Assembly: GCA_030248225.1 (NCBI GenBank)
Contig: JASANE010005039.1
Location: 1 to 64,000 of the forward strand
From: Trileptium ribeirensis
Lineage: Eukaryota; Nematoda; Enoplea; Enoplida; Thoracostomopsidae
DNA: 64,000 bases
Direction: 5' to 3'
This document shows positions 33,501-44,580 of this stretch, piece after piece (positions within the stretch are counted from its first letter, which is position 1; the number at the start of each line of letters is the position of its first letter). The notes under the pieces were generated by a model, which was not told the DNA's origin, did not search any database, and saw only the letters and a program-made list of their open reading frames with translations. The position numbers were made by a program, and so were the translations under genes.

Positions 33501-36500
33501 CTGCACGACTAAATGCAAATGCTTCGGCTACATCCGGTCTCATGTGTTAGCCACTACAAATAATACGTCAAAAATCCTACACTACAAAATGGTATTAATT
33601 GTAAAGTATAAGATATTGAGAAACAGACAAAAACAGATATTGTTACAGACGAACAACTGGAACACTGTTTTTACCTTTTGTGATATTTCCCGGAATTCTG
33701 GCACATGACTACTGTGACAAATAACAATCAATCACCATGTAACAGCAATAAATATGTCAATATTTTATGCACCATGGAATGCATCAAAGTATGGTCTAAA
33801 TATGCATAAAATTGATTAGCAGCTAATCGCACCTCAGCAGCAGATCAAATTCACAAAACCGATCAATTCTCCTGCATCAAATTCTCAAGCAGCTAAGCAC
33901 ATTTCAGCAGCAGATCAAATTCACAGAACCTATGACTTCTCCTCTTCTGTGTACTTTGTTCTCTAACTTTTGTGATCTTAGCTTCAAAAATTTTATGATT
34001 TGCGCCGTATATGATGGGGCTGAAGTAATTAACAGAAATTGTTGGGTATTTATATAACCATGAACAGAACATCAATTTCAGATTCATTTGTGAATTTCAA
34101 ATATCAATTTTAGTTAATTAAGACACCTTACATTACCGTTAAATAACGATCAAATTAAGGTTTATTTTTAATTGACATCAGTTAACCCTAGGATTTCTGA
34201 GGTGGGTTCAGTGGACCCCGCTTGCCTCTTTTTTTGTGCGTAGGATCGGCAATCTTTCATGTATTGGAACCTAACTTTGTGACTTTTCCTAAAATAGTAT
34301 GCTCTATCTGAGGCACAAAATCGTAGCTGTGGGAATTACCCGTGGGTCACAATGAAGGGTCGGGGTCCAATGGAGCCACCTCTCAGGAAAGCGAGGGTGT
34401 TCGGTTTTCAAATACTATTTTATAAAATTTTAACTTTCTCAGATTCTTGAGAGGGTCCAGTGGACCTCACCGCCGGTGTACGGAGGTACTGTAAAGCTAT
34501 GGTCTCGAAATAGGATTTCACAACATATGCTCTTGACTTTACAAGCATATTCTGTGTTGTCAGCTACTTGCTGTTGCATTATTCTGAATTTTACACTTAC
34601 TATAAAATCTTATGCTTGCCGTATAAGTTTATTGCTATATACATTTGTGTGACTGATTCTAACATCCGTAGATGACCGCCATATTTACCAGGTTCGATGA
34701 TTGACCACCATAGATTTCTCAAATTTTTCAGGTAAAGTCCAAAACATATTTTTGACGGCTCAGCCCACGACATCATACTCTCTTACGATGTGCTCTTGGT
34801 ATCACTCTACATTGTTATTCAGTTTCCATAATCTACTTCAGCAGAAGTTGACCGACGAAATAAAGTATGCTTCACGTGTCCGCGGGCGCGAAATCGGAAG
34901 AGCCGTCAGTCGTTTTAAATTTGCGGACTTCATGTGTGTAACGAGCATTCAACTAATGTTTTGAAGCGTGCGGAGTGTGTTAGAGCTCAGCCGAATTAGG
35001 AAAGCCCGAAATATTTTTCGAAAGAACATAAAACTGACTGAGTATTGAATTTGAGGACGGAATTAGGTGTTTCGGTCTACATGATAGGTGCAGCAAAAGC
35101 GTAATATCTACGAAAACAGACTTATTTTGATTCGCATATTATATTTTTCGTAAAATGTACCAAGTCGCTTAATTCTTCGAGGTACTTTCAATATTATATT
35201 TTGCTACATAAAAGTAGACACAATGGTCTGTGTTATGCAGAAAGAACCACATTGAGCCTAGGATCGAGTTGCTAGGGCCGAGTGAAGTCAGACGTTTTAA
35301 TAAAATTTTGAAAAATAACTAATACGGTTCAAAGCTTTATAGCCTGGTGATCAAAATGATCGATATTGGTCATACCGCGTTGGTTACCGCGCATGTGAAC
35401 AAATAACAGTATTACAAGTCACTCCACATCATTGTCCTCAAGCTTGACCTCAATGTCCACTTGTAGGGGTCATTTTTCTCTTAGGAGTCCAGTGGATTCC
35501 CCTCGAAAAACCGAAGTAGTGCAAAAAGCTCAGGCATCGTACGGTTAAGGAGTAGTTAAGCTAAATTTAAATCTCCGTCAAATTTTACATATCACGTTTG
35601 ATTTTTGTGAAAATAACACACAACTTTATCAGGATTATGTCAGAAAAGAATCTCTATTTTCATAACTCTTACGATTTGCAGCTATCTGATGTGATCCTAC
35701 ACGACACGCAAATTTGAAAAAGTAATAAAAACAAAAATACTACAAATAAGGATTTAAGTTTTTAGTATAAAAATAGTGAAAGGCCATCAACGGGTGGTCA
35801 AATAACAATCCTTTTGCATGTACACATGAACGTACGCCACAAATGAAAATTTATCCCACCGACCTACGCAGACAAATCGTTTCGCTCGTTCAACTCAGGC
35901 AAATTTCGTTTGTACTCACTTTTCAGCAAACTCCCAAATCAAATTATAATGCTTGTTGTTCGACGATAGTTCGCTGCGATAATACTTATCAAGCAATTTG
36001 GTATCTGAAATTTTAAAAGAAATATATACCAAAAATTGAAAATTGTCGAAACCACAAGTCCTCCGAATTTATTACTAGTGAAGACCCTAAATTGACCGTG
36101 AAAATAACGTTAAAGAATTCAAACCGACACTTGAGAAAAATCTCATTTTTCATACAAGTATGAAGCAAAAGTGTGAAAAATGTTTGCCACACAATATTTT
36201 TGACACTCGCAATGAGCTTGTTGGCCCAGAAAACCCCATATAAGGCACTAAAAGCAACAAAAAACACATTTAGGTGCATTTCCCACGACTTTTCACCAAA
36301 TATGAAATTTGGCGCCAACTATACGCATATCGACTCCAGATTGGGAAGTAGTCGAAAAACTTGTTATATATCATTGGAAAGCCCTGATAAAGCTACATGG
36401 AATAGGCCTATTAGTTTGCGGATAACCCGTTTACTTATTGAGAAAAGTCGCAAAAACTAGAGGGGATGCGCGAAAAATGGGCCAAAATGACGTCATTTTG

Positions 36501-39500
36501 CCCCATAACTTTTCCCACGGGAAAAAATTCAAAACTCGGGCTCCGTCACTACACCTAAAAAGACCATTGCGGTTCGAATGAGCTATCTTGCATCAAAATC
36601 TGCCCAACTGTTATCGAGATCCAAGTGCGACAGACACACAGACAGGACCTACTCAACCCCCCTCCAGAGCCAAAATTGAAAATTCTCGTTCCACTCGCTC
36701 GCCCCTTCGCTCTGTCATTCCACTCGAATTCAATAAGAAACCCTCACGCGCAACAATACCTATATTGCTGTCTTTGGTATGACTAGTAACTCTATCGAGA
36801 TTGTAGAGCGCAGTGACGCATAGGTACACCTACGCCTTTTGTGTATACAGCCAATCAGCTTTCGATATCATACGGCGATATGCTATATATGTGGTTATGA
36901 CACAATACCGCACAAGTTAGAACAAAACTAACACCAGAAATAAGTTTCACATGCCCAAAAACCACCAAGTACAAGCTATCTGCCTCCTAGGACGTCACGA
37001 TAAAATTAGGAATTTTGTGTCGAGGAACCATGGGGCACCATACCCCGCACCCATGGAATCATGCATCGCAGAGCAAAACTAGCACCGGCAATGAGTTTCC
37101 CATGCAAGAACACCACAAATTAAACTATTCAGCCGCCTAGGACCTCAGAAGAAATTTTCGAATTTTGGGTATAGGAACGACGAGGGTGCCATACATCAAA
37201 CCCCATAACTCCAGAACCGGAGCCTTAATTGAGAAACAAAAAAGAGGCATCGGCATTTACCATTTTACTAATAAAACCAACCAAACAAAAAAATCGAAAA
37301 TTAAGATAAAAATAACCTTGCTTCCGTGAAGTGTACTAAAATGGGTAAAAACCCTCATTTTGACCTCTGACCTCGGAGCCGGACCTTAAATCAAAAATGT
37401 TCGGGGATTTACACCTTGAAACGACTATGCCGGTTCGGACGAGCCCAAGATCATGAAAATCAGTTAAGTCGTTCACCGAGTTATGGTCGATCAGACACAC
37501 AGACGGAAGTTCAAAAATTTCACCCCTGCAAATGAAATAAAACCAGAGAAAAAATTAGAAGGTTAAGATAAAAATAACCTTGCTTCCGTGAAGGATACTA
37601 AAATGGGGTAAGAGCCCTCATTTTGACTTCTGACCCCGAATCCAGACCTCAAGTCAAAAATGCTCTGAGATTTACACCTTTAATCGACTATGCCGTTTCA
37701 AATAAGCTCAAGATTTATTTAAATCAATTGAGTCGTTCTCGAGTTATGGCCGATCACACACAAACACACACAGAAGGAATTTAAAATCTTTCACCCTTGC
37801 AACACACAGTCTCCGTTACGTTACACTACGCTGTGATTGAACTTGTACAAATTTTGTCGTCGACCTCATTTTAAAGCATTGAGAATTGAGAATGTACAAA
37901 TTTAGCTTTGAATGATTTGGCAATGGGCTACATCCGTACTAAAAATTTAGTGTCACGAATATAAATATTTTAAGAAACAGATTTATCGGCCTGAAAAAAT
38001 GGCAAATATTGTTTTATATATTTTAATTTTTACTCGTAAAGACCGCATTGTATGAATGTTTTGCAGTATACAATACAACAGCAAGGGTTTTGAGGTAGTC
38101 GTGGACAGTAACCTTCTGTTGAAACCTTACGCACAATTAAGAGCAGAGATATTTTAGAAAAATAAATGTGTCACATCAATATTTGCTCTGAACCATTTAT
38201 AATGATTAAAATATAGTTTTACAATAACAAAAAATTATAAAATAGGGGTATATTTAAAGAAATAAGCTCCGAGTATGAAACGTTTGTGTAAGAAATACGA
38301 AGCCAGAACTGCGTCATGCGCATACTTTCATGGTAATAGGACCACCACTCCAATTAGGGGGTGCGAGAGAAAATTCCTTTTTAGAATATTAAACGATGGT
38401 GCAGAAGGGTCACCGACGTGACTGAGCAATGCTGTATAGGCATTATGTAATGTTCATAAATGAACTGGAGGTGTCTGGCTTCAGCTATCTGCGACTGGGT
38501 TCCACGGGTGTAAGGAGGGCGAGAAATTTTTGAAGTAACTATATGTCTTTGTGCCCAGAATATAGGTCTAAGTAACGGTTTAAATGAACTGGAGGTGTTT
38601 GGCTTCACCTATCTTCCACCTGGGTTCCGTGGGTGTAAGGAGGGCAGAAATTTCTGATGTAACTATGTGTCTTTGTGCCCAGAATAAAGGTCTAAGTAAG
38701 GTTTAAATGAACTGGAGGTGTCTGGCTTCAGCTATCGTCCGCCTGAGTTACGTGTGTGTAAGGAGGGCGAGAAATTTCTGATGTAACTATGTGTCTTTGT
38801 GCCCAGAATAAAGGTCTAAGTAAGGTTTAAATGAACTGGAGGTGTTTGGGTTCAGCTATCTGCCGACTGGGTTCCGCGGGTGTAAGTAGGTCGAGAATTT
38901 TCTGAAGTTACTATATGTCTTTGTGCCCAGAATAAAGGTCTAAGTAAGCGTTAAATGAACTGGAGGTGTCTGGGTTCAGCTATCTGCCGACTGGGTTACG
39001 CGGGTGTAAGGAGGGCGAGAAATTTCTGACGTAGCTATATGTCTTTGTGTCCAGAATCAAGGTCTAAGCACGGTTTTATAAGAAGCTATATATTTTTCAG
39101 CACCCCTGATTATGTATAGCTGAGTTTTATTTGACGAATTAGTCAATATTTCAATGTTTCCTTCTGTACGATCGGGTTGTATGACAGTACGCGGGATTTT
39201 AAAATTTGCTATAACATAGTAGCAGGTAAAGTAAGAAATATGCTATATAACAGAGGTACATTACTTCGAGCATCTGTCAAACTGCAACCAAAATCACTAC
39301 TTGCTCTGTGCTTATATCCGATGAACTGACTATTACGCAAGAAAACAAGCGAAGCGAATGTTTTAGTGCCATTTACTTCTGAGGTTCTTACTCGCGATAA
39401 AGATCAACCATTCTCATAATTCAAGGTATGGTTTTAGATTTCTCCGGGAGAACAGTAAAATATACTCCAGATTTTCCTGCCCGGCTACACGACGACACAA

Positions 39501-42500
39501 AATTTTGAACGCCTAAAACTTACAGAAGGGGGAAGCGTAGAGGAAAAATTATCTTTTAGGATATCAAGGCCTTTAGGCGTGGCCTCCTTTATTCCTTGTG
39601 GACACCTATGCCACAGCAATTTTATCTTTCGTTGCGCCAAGACGCGTTTTAGCTTATTTTAGTCTAGGTGTATTAATATCTTAGGTTGCCCCCCAGATGT
39701 GTCTTCCAACAGCTTGTCCCCATGATGTTTTACCTTAGCTTGCCCCATGTGTCTTATCATAGGTTTGCCCCTTCACAAACTCGAAGCGTCTTCGAGTGCC
39801 AGGAATATAAGCTATGTTAGCTATTTTTGTTAAATACCACTCAAGCTAAACAATAGATCCACCGGGATTGGAACACAGGGCCTTTCGCGTGCGCAGCAGA
39901 CGTGCTAAATCTACACCATGGACCTGCTTGAAACGGTTACTATGTTGTGATAATATTCTAACTAGCGAATTGACGTTTCGCTAGCAATGATTATTATTTC
40001 TATGATCACTACCAGGAGCATCCATAAAAAGTCTCGAAATTTTGCTATTTCAAAATATCCATGCTTTTTTGCATAACGTAGGCTCTAATTTACACTTAGC
40101 AGTGATATATGAAATGCTTTAGTATGGTTGCATAACAAAGAGTACACGGTACAGCTTATGCGTGCATGTTTGATTTCACGTTCCGTTACATTGCTACAGA
40201 CGGAAAACAAAATATTCTAAAAGACATCCTGTGTTGCTTGGAATTCTAAAAATTCATTCATATACTCAAAATGTTCGTTTTACTTATGTAGCATTATAAT
40301 GCTGATTATTTAGCCTAACTTATTAATATAATCATGCAGTGCTTAAGATATGTTACTTATTAAGTAGGGTGGTAAGGTACTTAAATACACACTATTAAGC
40401 TACTTATGTGCTGTAATAATGCTAAAAACGATAAATTTAGCATATTTGAGTCCAATGCAGCCACTTTAGAACCCTTTATGACCCAAATCATACATTCTAA
40501 TAGAACCACGAAGCAAGGCACTATACAGAAATTTATTTGTTCACCAAAATGACCCCAATTTGCCTTTGATATCTTCACCCGTTGTCGATTTATAGTGAGT
40601 AACGTGGTTTTTTGGGTCCACTTCGGGACCCGATCCGATCTCCTTTGGCCGGCTTTTTCGGGGGGCATATTGTTGGAATTGGGATTCGCACCTAACTAAA
40701 GGGCATAAATTGAGATGCAAGCTTTCAAAAATCAGCTATTGCGGGAGTCAATCTGCCCAGCCAAAGTTGAATTATGCGTGTCACTCCCAAAAACACAGAA
40801 ACGGACACCGTCGAAATTTACCGCACTGACCAGTGAGAATTCTTCGCTTCACTCGCTTCGATCACTCTTTCATTCAGAATTTACTTAGCCTATCGCTTAC
40901 CTAAGAGTGCATAACAGTATTAACATTAGAGCGTAGCGAAATGTCATGCGGATGCAACGGCATATATGGATGGGATATCAATATATTAGCACCAGCATGT
41001 TATAACATTTACCTAGACCAAGCTCCAACGCTTGCGATACAGTGTGATCAAACTCAGCTTTTGTTAAAACCGATGGCAGTGGTACCATTCCGTAATCGTC
41101 GCCAATCATGACCTAAAATAATAGAATTAAAATTGAAAACGACGTGTGTTTCTGATACATGTCATTATTAATAGTATCTTTTATATTTATATGCTACCAA
41201 ATAGGTGCATTGGTGGCATTGTGAAAATTGCAAAAGATATATTGCAGTGTATTACTAGTCATAAAATTTCTTTTGTCACTATTCAAAAGATTTGTAGGTT
41301 TATGTTATGTAAATCAAGAAAATATATGTTCTTGTTCCTATCCACACATTACACTGAAACATGTTGCCATATGCTCCAGGAAAGCATACACACACCGCCT
41401 GCAAAAAATGTCGTCTGATTTCACAATTCAACTGTGAAGAAAGTTTGAACTAAATTTTATTAGCTATAAAACAGTAGTGGTCGAGTTTTGTTTAAATCCA
41501 TTGCTTCGCTATTTTCAAAATGTTATCGTTACCATTTCACTTCAGAATTATATTGCTTCTGTACAGTACAAACGCGAACTGACGCCGGGTATCAAATCTG
41601 GATTGTATGATACAAACAGTGTAAGCAAAATGCTGATGTTTTAGGACCTGTTGGTTCGGTTTTAATGTACGCAGCAAACCATACCAACACCAATGCACCA
41701 ACAAATTCAATCAACAAAATATTTCGCAATATGCATAAAAATGAACTTTCTGAACCAGCCGGCGAGCTGAGTCGAATAGTACTAAAATTATCGCGGTATT
41801 TTCAAAATGGACAAATTTTGGGCTGCATGAAAGATAGCCGAAAAACCCGAAGCGTCTAGGAGCATGGATCGCATCGTTTTGGAATCAAACATTAGTAGGA
41901 ATGAATTGGAAAGCTTGTGTTGCACACTATTTCAAGTGAGGGAAAATCTGAAGCAATATGTAAAAATAACCTAAAGAATGACGAAGTGGATCTAGACAGC
42001 GCAACAGAAAATCAAATGATTAGTTATCGTTAATACATGTCATAGCATATTATCCCCCTGAGAATCGGACAGCCCTCGAGGGTACGTGGCCCTCCTCCCT
42101 GTTATGCAGCCTGATCCCCTGAGGCTCCCCAAGCCCTCTCCTATGCCGAAGGGACACAGAACATTTTGGCAAAAATAGGCATGAATTGGAGAAAAATGAG
42201 CAAAAAGTGGGAAAAATGGTAAAAATTTGGGGTCTTTTCGGTTATCCTCCAGAACGAATTTGGTCAATTTGGAAGATCTGAGCTGATTTTGGTAGCAATC
42301 GATCAGCTCTATAAGGCGGATCAGAAAATACTCATTTTACCCACATCCCTGACAATTTTTTTTTAATTTTTTGGGGTTTCATTGAACCAACCTGGGGAAC
42401 CCAAAAATTTTTTCTTTGGAATATAGTAATTTTTTGGCACCATTCGACTTGGCTTGATGAGAGAAATTTACTGGTGTGCATTTCACTGAAATCTACGCCA

Positions 42501-44410
42501 CCTTACCAAGATATGAGGGCCCAAGTAACCCTGAGGGGCGGAACATTATAACGTTAGAAAAAATAACAGCTTAGAGAGGGGGGTTCGGGGGGCTGCCGCT
42601 TCCCGACGTAGGCTTAGGCTTAGTGTATATCTCAAATAAGGACCTTAGCTTAGGCTAAGACTAAAGCTTAGGTTTAGTATACTGAGAATGGCATGGCCGG
42701 CATTTTATTTTCGCCCTCAGGGTAATTTTTGGGTTTCTCAGATAGGACCATCGGGACCTCAAAAAAATTGAAAATTTTTTGTGAGGGATGTGGGTGAAAT
42801 GGGTATTTTCTGAACCGCCTCATCGAGCGGAATCAATCGATAGCAAAATCAGCTCTGTATTTTCAAATTAACCAAATTCGGGCTGATAATCTAAAAGACC
42901 AAAAATTTGGGGAAACCTGGCAAAAGCTGGTAAAATAGTGCTAAAAAATTTAGAAAGTTAGTTTCAAAAAATTTCTTGCAAAATTTGTCCCCCTGACAGC
43001 CTCAATCTCCCCCACCTGCTCGTCTCATTGTCGACGGCAGTCGTCCCAACGAAGCACCCACTATGCCCCTCCCCACGAGACTTCAGACCTCGTCCATGTA
43101 TGTTAATCGAAATGCTGTGGTATGGGCTAGCGCTGTTGCAATTGTTGCAGATGCATCGTCATATGCAGTTATAATGCCATCAAATGGGTTCTGCGAAGGT
43201 ACTCGAATAGACAATGATGTGACTGTTAGATGTACTGTAAAGAGAGCTTGGTAACCAATTTATTGTGTAATATAACTAGTACTAATCAGACAAATTCAAG
43301 CTGTGTCTGCTGCGGGACGACGAAATTTTACCATCGGTAACCGCTATAAAACACCACGGAATAGTATATGGTATATATACGTAGTATATAGAATAAACTC
43401 AGTTACATCTGCGGCGAAAATTTTATTTAAACTGTCTCTTTGTGAGTAGTGGGAAAGCGCTACGGCTGCGTATTAGATATGCCAGTGTATGGGTTATGCG
43501 CGACTAAACTTAACCTGCGCCCAACGAATACCCTATTTTGATTTTTAGAAAAATATGCGTTATCGAACTCTATCTTCTGAAGCAAAAATTGGCCATTTTT
43601 TGATCGCGAACAGTTAAATTGTTTATGAACGAAGATTTGTCGCTTTTGAATCGAACAAGATTACGTTCGCGAACAATCACTTACAAAGTACAGGACCCTT
43701 TCCTTAGTCTGTCCATGTACATTGATCCCCACTGAAAGCTTATAATCCTTATAGAACTATCATTGGCCGATTGCAAATCACCACTACTAAGCTAACAGTA
43801 AATCGAATCGCTTGTCTTGCTTGTTCCGTAACAATGGATGTGGATTCGACATCGTGTTTTACAAAATGGGATTGTAAGTGGGCGCAGGTTAAGTTTAGTC
43901 GCGCGTTAGTAAAGCTTATCCTTTAAATACCGTTTGTAAATTTGTAGTACTAGATGCCTCACCCGTTGAGTTTCTACAATTCTGGGGTCATACATTCAAC
44001 CTGAAGCCTGTTTGTTATATTGTGATAAATTGCTTCTGTAGGATAGCTCTGCTTGCTAATATTTGTGAACCTACATAGTCTCTACTTGGGAATACAAATG
44101 CATCGTTTACCAATATACATTAATAGAATAAACGACACAGCGAGAGCTTCAGCCATCATATCTTAGTGCCATGTTAGTCCCATATGATTTTATAGGTTAC
44201 GAGCATCATTTGTTTGAGCAAATGACTCCAAATGTAAAAATTCAGAGACGGGAGTCGAACACACACCTTCTGGACCTGTAGTACGGTACAGCGCGCTGGA
44301 CCACCCGGCCACGTTTTAACAAACATGTCCTGCATTAGATTACGGGCCATTTGAATTGTGGTGCGTGTTCCCAAGAGAGGTTTCAAACGTTGCAGATAGT
44401 CTAGTATTAT

Positions 44411-44445
<35 letters not shown>

Positions 44446-44507
44446 CGACTTCGCGGTGCCCGTTCCCACCGCTGTGGTTTCGCTAGATAGTAGATGGGTA
44501 CAGTAGT

Positions 44508-44580
<73 letters not shown>

